Part shown: positions 6,225 through 13,232 of the stretch, piece by piece | Layout of the letters: every line of letters starts with the position of its first letter | Numbering within the stretch: position 1 is the stretch's first letter | Assembly (NCBI GenBank): GCA_964576465.1 | Contig: CAZNXE010000158.1 | Coordinates: forward strand, 1-13,232 | DNA from: CAZNXE01 sp964576465 | Lineage (GTDB): Bacteria; Planctomycetota; Planctomycetia; Pirellulales; JAEUIK01 | Direction: 5' to 3' | DNA length: 13,232 nt | Notes under the pieces: model-generated | The model's input: only the letters and a program-made list of their open reading frames with translations | The model's database searches: none | Told to the model about the DNA's origin: nothing | Made by a program: the position numbers and the translations under genes

Positions 6225-7670
6225 CAAGCCGGGGATGGGATCGCCGCTATAGATTTGATGCGGGCGGTCGATCGTGTCGCGCCAAACCGCCGTCGACGGA
6301 ATACCAAGTGCGTGGTAAATCGAAGCCGCCATGTTCTCGGGCTTCTGCGGATCGCTGGCAGGGTGACCACCAATTTTGTCCGACGAGCCAATCACCGTTC
6401 CGCCACGCACGCCACCGCCGGCAAAGAACACCGTCTGCACCGCACCCCAGTGATCGCGCCCCGGCAATGCGTAGTGTGCTCGCAACAATGAAATTCTAGG
6501 TGTGCGACCGAACTCACCGGCCATCACGATGAGCGTTTCGTCCAGAAGCCCCGTTGCCGCTAGGTCATCAAGCAAGGCGGAGACAGCGCGATCGGTCGGC
6601 GGCAATAGCTTGTCTCGCAGGTGCGGGAACGCGTTGCCGTGCGTGTCCCACGTTTCGTTGTTGCCAAGGTTGACCTGCACGAGATTCACGCCTGTCTCGA
6701 CCAGCCGCCGCGCCATGAGCAACGACCAGCCGAACGCGTTGCGACCGTAGCGGTCCTGAGTCTTTTCGTCCGCCCGCGTGACGTCGAAGGCATGTTGCAC
6801 ACCGGGATCGGCCAGCAGCGAGATCGCGCCTTGTCGGTGCAGGTCGAATTTCTGAATCTCGGCGTTGCGTTCCAGACGCTTTCGCTGTCCTTCGATCGCT
6901 TGCAACACACCGAGACGCCCCTGAAACCGCGTCTTTGTCAGGCCGTGCGGTAAATTCAAATTCGGAGCTTCAAACACGCGTTCGTCTTCGGCGCCGCGCT
7001 CTTGATGGTCGAACGCATACTCCGGGTATGCACCATACGAACGGGCGTGAAACGGCGAGGCTTCAAGAACCCAGGGGCCGTTTTGTTGTCCCAATTGTCC
7101 GGCGAATTGACCTGGAAGCACGCGGCCTGTGTTGTGAACCAGCCGCTCGGGCAGCACCACCGCGGGCGGAAGATTGTTCGACGACTGTGTTGTTTGACCA
7201 GCAACGGCGGTGATGCTCGGCCAATCGGTCGTCTGTGGTCCAAGAGGACTAAAGCCGGGCGGTAACTCCGAGCGGCCTGTAAGCATAATGTGATGTCCGG
7301 CCGAATGATCGTTCGAAGGATGCGCCAACGAACGAACCAGCGCCCAGCGATCGCTTCGCGCCGCAAGCATCGGGAGATGTTCGCAGATTTCGATCCCCGG
7401 CGTTTTCGTGGCAATGGGTTTGAACTCGCCACGAATGTCTTCGGGTGCTTCGGGTTTTGGATCGAAGCTATCGTGCTGTGCCAAGCCGCCTGAAAGGAAG
7501 ATGTAAATACAGGCCCGCGCTTTTGGCCGCTGGCTTGAAGTAGCAGCCGACGCGCGCAGCGCGTCGGCATGGTTCATCCCAAGACCGAGCAAGCCAATCG
7601 CGCCGGCTTGAATAGCCGTACGGCGATTGAGTTCTGGATGCTCGCAGCCATGACCCGCCATCGAAGGCAT
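6216..7670 (-). CDS. DUF1501 family exported protein
   Basis: The product is 484 aa and belongs to the DUF1501 family, which is strongly expanded in planctomycetes and has an alkaline phosphatase/sulfatase-like fold. Its biochemical role is not established. A twin-arginine type signal is visible (NRRTAIQAGAIGLLGLGM, Arg16-Arg17). Characteristic motifs are GGLAQHDSFDPKP (61-73), WDTHGNAF (341-348), GEFGRTPR (385-392) and GRDHW (404-408). The ATG at 7670 has GGAG 7 nt upstream. It follows the ceramidase-like gene on the same strand after 171 nt. In many planctomycetes DUF1501 genes sit beside DUF1549/DUF1553 cytochrome-type genes; none is seen here. A strong inverted repeat lies 28-54 nt upstream of the start. 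Confidence 0.9.
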   Translation of the reverse strand: MPSMAGHGCEHPELNRRTAIQAGAIGLLGLGMNHADALRASAATSSQRPKARACIYIFLSGGLAQHDSFDPKPEAPEDIRGEFKPIATKTPGIEICEHLPMLAARSDRWALVRSLAHPSNDHSAGHHIMLTGRSELPPGFSPLGPQTTDWPSITAVAGQTTQSSNNLPPAVVLPERLVHNTGRVLPGQFAGQLGQQNGPWVLEASPFHARSYGAYPEYAFDHQERGAEDERVFEAPNLNLPHGLTKTRFQGRLGVLQAIEGQRKRLERNAEIQKFDLHRQGAISLLADPGVQHAFDVTRADEKTQDRYGRNAFGWSLLMARRLVETGVNLVQVNLGNNETWDTHGNAFPHLRDKLLPPTDRAVSALLDDLAATGLLDETLIVMAGEFGRTPRISLLRAHYALPGRDHWGAVQTVFFAGGGVRGGTVIGSSDKIGGHPASDPQKPENMAASIYHALGIPSTAVWRDTIDRPHQIYSGDPIPGLLG

Positions 7671-7697
7671 GGGAATTCTCCGCGAGTTAAGTCACGC

Positions 7698-7724
7698 CAA
7701 AGCGTTTGAACGTCAAACGCTTTG
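7698..7724. repeat. Perfect 11-bp inverted repeat upstream of the DUF1501 gene
   Basis: CAAAGCGTTTG (7698-7708) and CAAACGCTTTG (7714-7724) are exact reverse complements around a 5-nt loop. The element lies 28-54 nt upstream of the DUF1501 start codon in the 171-nt gap after the ceramidase-like gene. No T-run follows on either strand, so an intrinsic terminator is unlikely. An operator, a 5'-UTR stem or an mRNA-processing stem are all possible. Confidence 0.75.
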
Positions 7725-7841
7725 CCAAGGTGATGCTATCGATAACACTCGTAGATAAGCCTATCGGAGCGAAGCTGAATTCGCAACATAATTTATTGGC
7801 CGCCCTTCCGATGCGATCGAGATCAAAGCCGAACGTGTGAC

Positions 7842-9305
7842 TCAATCGGGCTCTTTTACCGTTTTCATGGCCTGTACGCGGTCGGCCAAGGCACGCATTA
7901 CGATCGAGGCAGTTCTGGGGCCCAAGCTGCTCACTTCTCCATATTGGGGTGATTCGCGGTCATAGGTGTACGGAGGTTCGACATCCCATTGACGTTTCGG
8001 GATCAAGTAACCGATCGCGTCGTTGGCCAATCCCAACACCAGCATCTGCTTGCCCGGCAGCGTTTCTTCGATGCAGGGTTCCGCGGGAGCCGCGGGGTAG
8101 TCGGCTTCGGGTTCGGCCGATGTGGGAAAGTTTCCGTATACCATCTCGGGATACAATTCACCAGGAATTGCCGCCACGTGAAGGTCGCCAAGTTGCAGAT
8201 ACGCCACTTCGCTGCGCACGGCTTGCTCGCCTTCTGTATCACCAGCGGCTATTTCACTTCCGACTCGATACGGATTGCCCGTCCAGCGATACGCGGGTCG
8301 CTGCAAAACGTTGGCGGCCCGCGCGGCGATGAAGCCGGCATTGTCCAGTGGCAATGCAACGGGCGCCGTCGAAACTTGCAGCGGCGTGAGCTTGATTGCC
8401 GATAAGTTGGACAGCGCACGATTGGCCAGTTCAGCTACGGCATCGGCATACATTCCCATGAAGTCGAAAGCATCCTTGGCCAGTTGATTGCCTTGCTCGT
8501 CCGTAAAGCGATCGTCAGGAGTCCCCATCAATCCGCCGACGGCTCCACTAAAATAGACGACGGGGCAACCATGCTCGCGTTCGAGTTGATCGACCGTCAT
8601 CCCGATCCAATCTCGGGTGATCGCATGGTTGCCGTCGGGCTCCACGGGATGGCTGTTCCACTGGAGCAACAATCCACAAACCTGGCCGTCGTCCGTTCGA
8701 CGAAATTGCAATACGCGCAGCACGGGATCAAGCACGACCGGAAGTCGGTAGTCCTTCAGCAGCGTCGCATCGGTGGCCGTGCCATAATCGGCCGTCGCGG
8801 CAGTTAGATTCTGGCTCGCTTTTTCGACGGCCTCCACAATTCCGTTTTCCAATAGTTCGAGATACCGCGGATCAACTCCAGAGGTTGCCGGGTTGGGGCC
8901 CCAAATCCCTACGCAGTCGGGCCCCTCATGCGTGTGCGTGCTGGCGACAAGACAATAGTTGATCTCCGGCAGCCGCTTGCGAACCCGTCGCACCAAGGGA
9001 TGTTGAATGCCAATCGAATCGACCGCCACCAGCGCAATCCGTTGATCGGCGTGCTGCAACACAATCGCCCGAGCATACAACGGGTCGCGCACTTCAGTCG
9101 CCCGACGATTCGCCTCCTGCCCCGCCAACCACACCGCTCGCAAGCCATCCACCACCGGCGTCACATCAACAGCAGCAAAGCCAACTTGGAGATCATTTCC
9201 TTTGGCTGTTGCCGTGATGCATGAATATGAGAGTGGCAACAGCGCTATAGTCAGGAACACCCTAACACGAGGGCAAAGTTGTTTGGTTTCACGGCGATGG
9301 GGCAT
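7842..9305 (-). CDS. Secreted neutral/alkaline ceramidase-like hydrolase
   Basis: The 487-aa product resembles the neutral/alkaline non-lysosomal ceramidase family (zinc amidohydrolases acting on ceramide-like N-acyl lipids). A hydrophobic export segment spans about 15-30 after basic residues. Family features are GFAAVDVTP (42-50), the metal-binding-type motif STHTHEGPD (122-130; His124, His126) and WNSHPVEP (216-223). The GDVSPN-type segment that carries the nucleophile in bacterial ceramidases is not clear; at the comparable place I see YFSGAVGGLMG, so the substrate may differ. I chose ATG 9305 because an upstream TTG at 9371 would run into the REP palindrome and lacks a signal-like start. 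The Shine-Dalgarno sequence is weak. The left REP ends about 65 nt upstream. Confidence 0.75.
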   Translation of the reverse strand: MPHRRETKQLCPRVRVFLTIALLPLSYSCITATAKGNDLQVGFAAVDVTPVVDGLRAVWLAGQEANRRATEVRDPLYARAIVLQHADQRIALVAVDSIGIQHPLVRRVRKRLPEINYCLVASTHTHEGPDCVGIWGPNPATSGVDPRYLELLENGIVEAVEKASQNLTAATADYGTATDATLLKDYRLPVVLDPVLRVLQFRRTDDGQVCGLLLQWNSHPVEPDGNHAITRDWIGMTVDQLEREHGCPVVYFSGAVGGLMGTPDDRFTDEQGNQLAKDAFDFMGMYADAVAELANRALSNLSAIKLTPLQVSTAPVALPLDNAGFIAARAANVLQRPAYRWTGNPYRVGSEIAAGDTEGEQAVRSEVAYLQLGDLHVAAIPGELYPEMVYGNFPTSAEPEADYPAAPAEPCIEETLPGKQMLVLGLANDAIGYLIPKRQWDVEPPYTYDRESPQYGEVSSLGPRTASIVMRALADRVQAMKTVKEPD

Positions 9306-9368
9306 GTGGGTTTCTCGATGCAGTGACGGCCGTTGTAGACGCGCTGGGGATTCAATATGCATTCTAGT

Positions 9369-9392
9369 CAAGTAGGGTCCGCTGTGCGGACC
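9369..9392 (+). repeat. Left REP palindrome, copy 1
   Basis: GGTCCGC-TGT-GCGGACC at 9376-9392 is a perfect 7-bp stem with a 3-nt loop, preceded by CAAGTAG. The whole 24 bases recur exactly at 12799-12822. It sits about 65 nt upstream of the ceramidase-like start codon. Confidence 0.85.
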
Positions 9393-9406
9393 AATGGCGG
9401 CTTGGG

Positions 9407-9571
9407 GCCATCCTTCACGAAGCCAAACAGCGATGGACGTTCAATATCGCCGCCATAGTGTTGTCGCCCGATCATCTGCATGCAATCTGGACCCTGCCGC
9501 CGGGAGATGACCGGTATTCCACTCTCTGGGCACGGATCAAGAAGGAGTTGGTGAAAGAAGCCGGAGGATAG
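9407..9571 (+). pseudogene. RAYT transposase fragment (HUH/Y1 type)
   Basis: The 54-codon open stretch reads as the core of a REP-associated tyrosine transposase: EAKQRWTFNIAAIVLSPDHL, then HAIWTLPPGDDRYSTLWAR. The HUH motif His-Leu-His is present in DHLHA. There is no in-frame start: the ATG at 9394 is in another frame. The usual N-terminal GGTYFFTV segment and the C-terminal region with the catalytic Tyr are missing. The last codons (KEAGG, stop) come from a deletion that joins the middle of the gene to its far 3' end, because the same end sequence occurs in copy 2. It cannot encode an active enzyme. Confidence 0.82.
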
Positions 9572-9589
9572 GTTTGCAGGTTCATTACC

Positions 9590-9614
9590 GGTCCGCCCAG
9601 CGGACCCTACTTGG
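9590..9614 (-). repeat. Right REP palindrome, copy 1
   Basis: The reverse complement of this segment matches the left REP of the same element in 23 of 25 positions. The core is GGTCCGC-CCA-GCGGACC. It forms the right terminal inverted repeat. Confidence 0.82.
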
Positions 9615-9947
9615 CTCGGCTGCAGACGCGTCCCAAGTCTGTGTAGGTCATGAATTCCAGGAAGAAGAATTATGTTTTACCCAATGGCTGGTCAGAATTG
9701 CGCGTCCATGGCTCGGCAGCGGTAGTGGAGTCGCCAGATCAAGACCCAAATGGGAAATCCCAGCTAAAGGTTTGTAGCCAGGGTCCAATTGTCATATTAT
9801 GAGCGGTTGACATAGCTTAGCTAAATCGCGAGTGCCCAAGCGGGGACATTTATTCCGTGAATGGAATTCGTGTTCGCCAACGGGGCTTACACGTTGCCTA
9901 GGTAAGAGCACGAAGTACTACTCTACGAACCCCCAGGGGCTGATCAC
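9615..9947. other. Intergenic region and leader of the large secreted protein
   Basis: These 333 nt lie between the RAYT element and the start of the 943-aa protein. I see no gene here: short open frames lack ribosome-binding sites and family features. It holds one promoter candidate (9772-9800), an isolated perfect TTGACA at 9807-9812 without a partner -10, and the Shine-Dalgarno AGGGG just before the ATG at 9948. No tRNA or riboswitch was recognised. Confidence 0.6.
9772..9800 (+). promoter_or_regulatory. Candidate promoter for the large secreted protein
   Basis: TTGTAG (9772-9777, only the TTG matching) is followed after 17 nt by TATTAT (9795-9800, 5 of 6 to TATAAT). This would give a 5' leader of about 140 nt before the ATG at 9948. 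The -35 box is weak, so the call is tentative. Confidence 0.35.
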
Positions 9948-12779
9948 ATGTCGTTCCCATCGCGATCGACTCATCTACGTAGCGGGCCCCTTACTCGCAC
10001 CGTGCTCCGCGGCGAACCGCTCGAGCAGCGGCGTTTGCTTGCGGGAGACGGCGGATGGATCACACTCACAGGTTTCCTGGACTACGATGGCGATGGGATC
10101 CGGGGCGATTACTACGAGAGCTATCTTAACGAACTTACGGGGTTCGAGCTTTATCAGGACAATGGAGACGGCGTTTTCGATCCTACGGTCGATCGCCAAC
10201 AAGATCTCGACACGCGCGGATTCGGTGATGGCTTCAAAGATCTCGATGTCGGGCTGTACTTCGCCGTCGCCCCTGACTATCAGCATCCGAACGGTACGCC
10301 CACGGTTCTTTCCTCTCCACGAATTAAGGAAATCGAGCTCAAACTCCCTTCGCATGGCGGGTTCTACGATTTTGGATATTGGTGGACGGGTACAACGAGC
10401 ATCTCCGTCTTCAGCGATTCAAACGCCAACGGTGTTCGCGATGAGGGCGAGTCGTTGGTTGCCGGCAAGACGGAAATCAACTATCAAATCGACGACAGCG
10501 GTCGCAGTTCGACATTCCAAGTAACCGATGGGCAATTCCTACCCGCATGGGGCTTTGATGGCACAGAAGAGGTCTATTGGATTGGTACTCAACGCGTCGA
10601 TGGACTTGTGGCGACCACATCCGAACCTGTCACCGTGCGGTACGAGGCCACCGTTCACAAAGAATTCGAACTCGGCGTTGTCCAAAGTGCGACGATCCAA
10701 GCGGTGGTTTTTTCTGATCGGACGGGAGACGGACGTACAGAGGACGATCGCCCAGTCCAGCTCGGTCGCTTTTCTGATTTAGGCGTGAAAATCAAGATTA
10801 CCGGTGAGGCATCCAACGGACAAATTGTCGACACCACAGCGGAAGTGTATCGCGACAGCGCCGTTTGGGCTGAAGACCTGTTGCCCGGTCAGTATCGTGT
10901 GGAGCTTGTTTCCGAGGACGAACAGCTGAGCCTGTTTTCAAACGAGCCGCTGTCTCGCGATCTTAGTGTGACAGTGGGCGAAACGGTCTATGTCGACTTC
11001 TCGGTCTTCTTCGCTGAGCCTATCGAGGGACAAGTGGGATTCTCCGGTCTTCATGGCCCCTCGTTTGCCGGGATTTACGTCGAACTCTTTCGCGATAACG
11101 GAGATGAATTGTTTGACCCACGGGTCGACACGCTACTGGAAAGCTATCTCACGGCCCCCGAACCCACTTACGCATTTTCAAATCCGGGTCCTGGATCGTA
11201 CTTCCTAGCGACGCGACTCGGTGGCCAATACACGCCGGCTGAAATCAAGAACGCCGAAATGTACGTGGCCGAGAGCCAGCAAAATCCAGACTCGCCATCC
11301 TTTCCGCGGTCGCGGATTTGGGGCGAGGTTTACGTCGATGCGAACCGAAATGATCGCTTCGAGCCGAGAGAACGCGGGCTCCTGGGCGTCAATCTGACGC
11401 TTGAAGGGGTCGACGTCTTTGGGAATGCATTTTCCCAGTCCACCACGACCGCAGGCTACGGTCAGGGAAGATACGTGTTTCGTGATTTGCTCCCAGGTAC
11501 CTATTCCATCACCCAGGAACAACCCGCCGAAAACGAAACCGGTACCCAAACGGTGGGCGACTTCGGAGGCAACGCGTCTACAAATCGCTTCGACAACATC
11601 CGCGTCGAGACTGGCGAAACGGGCTATGGATACAGCTTCAGCGAATATGGCGAATCCAATTTACGGGAACCGCGACCGGGTTACGAGAAAGACGTGGGGG
11701 TTTTTGATCCTCAAACAAGCTTCGCCTACCTGAAACGCGAATACGACTCTGCGCGCACTTGGGCCGCCTATCAGTTTGGTCCCGCTGGTTCACAGGCGGT
11801 GGTCGGAGATTGGAACAGCAACAGCTATGATGCCGTTGGCGTGTTCGAATCCCGCAGCGGACTATTTCGCCTGAAGAATCAGAATCGCAACAGCGCCGAG
11901 GCTGACGACCTCGAACCTTTCATCTACGGCGACTCGGGTTTCGTTGCCATCGCCGGCGACTGGAATTCCGACGGCATGGACTCCGTTGGCGTGTACGACC
12001 CCACAACGTCGAGTTTCTACTTACGCAACTCGAATGACTCGGGCATATCCGATGCAGGCCAGTTTACTTTCGGGCGTCCCGGATGGGTGCCCCTGGCAGG
12101 CGATTGGGACGGCGATGGCTACGACGGTGTTGGCGTATACGACCCCGAGACGGCGACCTTCTATCTTCGCAATACCCTCACGGCCGGTGCCCCGGAAGTA
12201 GAACCATTCAACTATGGGATGCCTGGCTGGAAGCCATTCGCGGGCGACTGGAACGACGACGCGATCGTGACGGTTGGTGTTTACAATCCCGACACGGCCA
12301 CGTTTTTCTTGAAAAACTCGAACACTTCCGGCGAAGCCGATACCGCGCCGTTCAACTATGGTTTGGCCGGTTGGGAACCAATCGTGGGCGATTGGAACAC
12401 TTCCTATGCTGCACTAACCAGGCCCATCCGGATCAATGGGGGAGTGATCGTATTTGATGGAGACGCAGGTCGGGTTCGACATGTTGCTTACCTCAACGAC
12501 TATCTACGGGCGGACAGCGCTGGATTGGATGACGCGGAACTCGGCCCCTTGTCGTCGAATAGCCCAGCAAGCGTTGGAGGCCTCTTACAGATCGATCAAA
12601 TCGCGCTGCAAGACACAGCACCGACATTGAATCTACAGTCAACTTCACTTCCAAACACTTACACGCCTAGAGGCGATGTTTCGAGCGCCCCAGAAGCCAC
12701 AATCGAGTCACTCGATTTCGAGCTACCCCCGGGGCTGCTCGAAGAGCTCGCTCTCAGTCAGATTTCACAGTCCGACTAA
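9948..12779 (+). CDS. Large secreted protein with SdrD_B-like and FG-GAP-like repeats
   Basis: The 943-aa protein carries near its N-terminus the motif GEPLEQRRLLAGD (residues 22-34), a signature of planctomycete exported or cell-surface proteins. Acidic DxDGDG-type segments, typical of calcium-binding loops, occur near 45-50 and 71-75, and SdrD_B/Cna_B-like units near 150-170 and 457-560 (VYVDANRNDRFEPRERGL). Five tandem units of about 47-50 residues cover about 582-817, each with VGV(F/Y)(D/N/E)P-like, FYLRN-like and GDWN elements, resembling FG-GAP/VCBS beta-propeller blades. The C-terminus is acidic with no recognisable anchor. ATG 9948 has AGGGG 8 nt upstream. The role is probably extracellular binding or structural; the specific function is unknown. 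RAYT-derived elements flank it on both sides. Confidence 0.85.
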   Translation: MSFPSRSTHLRSGPLTRTVLRGEPLEQRRLLAGDGGWITLTGFLDYDGDGIRGDYYESYLNELTGFELYQDNGDGVFDPTVDRQQDLDTRGFGDGFKDLDVGLYFAVAPDYQHPNGTPTVLSSPRIKEIELKLPSHGGFYDFGYWWTGTTSISVFSDSNANGVRDEGESLVAGKTEINYQIDDSGRSSTFQVTDGQFLPAWGFDGTEEVYWIGTQRVDGLVATTSEPVTVRYEATVHKEFELGVVQSATIQAVVFSDRTGDGRTEDDRPVQLGRFSDLGVKIKITGEASNGQIVDTTAEVYRDSAVWAEDLLPGQYRVELVSEDEQLSLFSNEPLSRDLSVTVGETVYVDFSVFFAEPIEGQVGFSGLHGPSFAGIYVELFRDNGDELFDPRVDTLLESYLTAPEPTYAFSNPGPGSYFLATRLGGQYTPAEIKNAEMYVAESQQNPDSPSFPRSRIWGEVYVDANRNDRFEPRERGLLGVNLTLEGVDVFGNAFSQSTTTAGYGQGRYVFRDLLPGTYSITQEQPAENETGTQTVGDFGGNASTNRFDNIRVETGETGYGYSFSEYGESNLREPRPGYEKDVGVFDPQTSFAYLKREYDSARTWAAYQFGPAGSQAVVGDWNSNSYDAVGVFESRSGLFRLKNQNRNSAEADDLEPFIYGDSGFVAIAGDWNSDGMDSVGVYDPTTSSFYLRNSNDSGISDAGQFTFGRPGWVPLAGDWDGDGYDGVGVYDPETATFYLRNTLTAGAPEVEPFNYGMPGWKPFAGDWNDDAIVTVGVYNPDTATFFLKNSNTSGEADTAPFNYGLAGWEPIVGDWNTSYAALTRPIRINGGVIVFDGDAGRVRHVAYLNDYLRADSAGLDDAELGPLSSNSPASVGGLLQIDQIALQDTAPTLNLQSTSLPNTYTPRGDVSSAPEATIESLDFELPPGLLEELALSQISQSD

Positions 12780-12794
12780 TCGCGTCGCTTGACG

Positions 12795-12833
12795 GAGCCA
12801 AGTAGGGTCCGCTGTGCGGACCGATGGCTCCGG
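12795..12833 (+). repeat. Left REP palindrome, copy 2, with extended stem
   Basis: The core GGTCCGC-TGT-GCGGACC (12806-12822) is nested in an outer pair GGAGCCA (12795-12801) and TGGCTCC (12827-12833), giving a long imperfect hairpin. It starts 16 nt after the stop codon of the large secreted protein, so it may also affect the 3' end of that mRNA. Bases 12799-12822 are identical to the left REP of copy 1. Confidence 0.82.
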
Positions 12834-12847
12834 GGTGCCATGTCTGG

Positions 12848-13155
12848 ATGCCAAACGATCGACGTGCTTTCATTCCCGGCGGCACGTACTTTTCACTGTG
12901 AAAACGGAACTGCATGCGCCGGTGTTTGGAGAACTCGCCGCCGTGCGATTGCTGGGGACCATCTTTCGCGAAGCCAAGCAGCGATGGCCGTTCCATATCG
13001 CCGCCATGGTGTTGTTGCCCGATCATTTGCATGCAATGTTGACAGGCCGCACTCCTCATTTCATCGTTGGGTTCGGGCGGGGGTCTATCCGAAGAACTGG
13101 GGATGTGGTGATCGCGAACCCATCAGCCGTACGGGTGAAGGAAGCCGGAGAATAG
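12848..13155 (+). pseudogene. RAYT transposase pseudogene with frameshift and internal deletion
   Basis: From ATG 12848 the reading MPNDRRAFIPGGTYF is a normal RAYT N-terminus, but the frame then hits a stop. One missing T in the run at about 12890-12893 shifts the frame. The next frame continues FTVKTELHAPVFGEL, REAKQRWPFHIAAMVLLPDH and LHAMLT, with the His-Leu-His of the HUH site. At about 13044 an internal deletion joins this to the C-terminal part, readable in a third frame as WPHSSFHRWVRAGVYPKNWG. The deleted middle should include the catalytic Tyr region. The gene is dead. An open frame from 12814 with the same end exists but starts inside the REP. Confidence 0.8.
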
Positions 13156-13172
13156 GTTTGGGCGTTTATGGG

Positions 13173-13200
13173 CGGTCCGCACAGCCGGACCCTACTCGGC
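13173..13200 (-). repeat. Right REP palindrome, copy 2
   Basis: The reverse complement matches the left REP of this element apart from one extra G and one A/G change. It marks the right boundary of the element. The remaining 32 bases of the window show nothing recognisable. Confidence 0.8.
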
Positions 13201-13232
13201 TACTGCAAGACGTTAAGGCGTGCGTGCAAATA

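Larger units (their letters stand above)
9369..9614 (+). mobile_element. REP-bounded, internally deleted RAYT element (copy 1)
   Basis: This element of about 246 bp starts and ends with inverted copies of a REP palindrome (9369-9392 and 9590-9614, 23 of 25 bases matching as inverted repeats). It encloses a fragment of a REP-associated tyrosine transposase. It has lost the 5' coding part and the 3' part that should hold the catalytic Tyr. Its left 24 bases are identical to the left end of copy 2 at 12799-12822, and the two copies are in the same orientation. It is probably non-autonomous and MITE-like. Confidence 0.8.
12799..13200 (+). mobile_element. REP-bounded, internally deleted RAYT element (copy 2)
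   Basis: This element of about 402 bp shares both ends with copy 1. The left REP is identical over 24 bases. The right REP (13173-13200) is its inverted repeat with one inserted base. It keeps the 5' part of the transposase gene, which copy 1 lost, and a C-terminal segment, which copy 1 also lost. It lacks the middle that copy 1 retains. The two are independent deletion derivatives of one parent. Confidence 0.8.

Noticed and set aside
9574..9777. 67-codon open frame on the plus strand
   Set aside because: It starts inside the RAYT element and runs through its right REP, has no ribosome-binding site and no family features.
9807..9812. Perfect TTGACA -35 box
   Set aside because: No -10-like hexamer lies 16-18 nt downstream, so it is not called as a promoter.
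9780..9860. tRNA-like sequence in the leader of the large secreted protein
   Set aside because: Fragments such as GTGCCCAAGCGG recall a D-arm, but there is no T-arm motif or cloverleaf.

Overview
The window looks like chromosomal DNA of a planctomycete, probably of the Pirellulales/Rhodopirellula type. The evidence is a Tat-exported DUF1501 protein, a large secreted protein with the planctomycete N-terminal motif LEQRRLLAG, SdrD_B-like and FG-GAP-like repeats, a ceramidase-family secreted hydrolase, and REP/RAYT-type palindromic elements. No taxonomic search was possible, so this is inference from gene content.

Left part (about 1-4933): a compact type II-C CRISPR-Cas locus. On the minus strand lie cas9 (1069 aa, all RuvC and HNH catalytic residues present), then cas1 and cas2, whose ends overlap by 7 nt. 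No csn2 or cas4 is visible. Two parts of the system are not protein-coding. (a) A 36-nt CRISPR repeat sits at 61-96, at the window edge just beyond cas2. (b) A tracrRNA gene lies on the plus strand at about 4822-4933, divergent from cas9. It has a good sigma70-type promoter, an anti-repeat that pairs with 34 of the 36 repeat positions, a small nexus-like hairpin and a strong intrinsic terminator. Repeat and anti-repeat were found independently at opposite ends of the locus and match each other, which makes both assignments firm. The array itself, if intact, must lie left of the window.

Middle part (4969-9305): a Tat-exported sulfite-oxidase-family molybdoenzyme on the plus strand, starting only 35 nt after the tracrRNA terminator. 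It converges on a DUF1501 protein on the minus strand, which is preceded by a secreted neutral/alkaline ceramidase-like protein on the same strand. A perfect 11-bp inverted repeat lies just upstream of the DUF1501 start.

Right part (9369-13200): a 943-aa secreted repeat protein, flanked on both sides by internally deleted copies of one REP-bounded RAYT (HUH/Y1 transposase) element in the same orientation. The two copies have lost different internal segments, so neither can encode an active transposase. They look like non-autonomous derivatives mobilised in trans.

The main points for follow-up are the tracrRNA with its possible self-sequestering hairpin, the isolated repeat beside cas2, and the pair of RAYT deletion derivatives.
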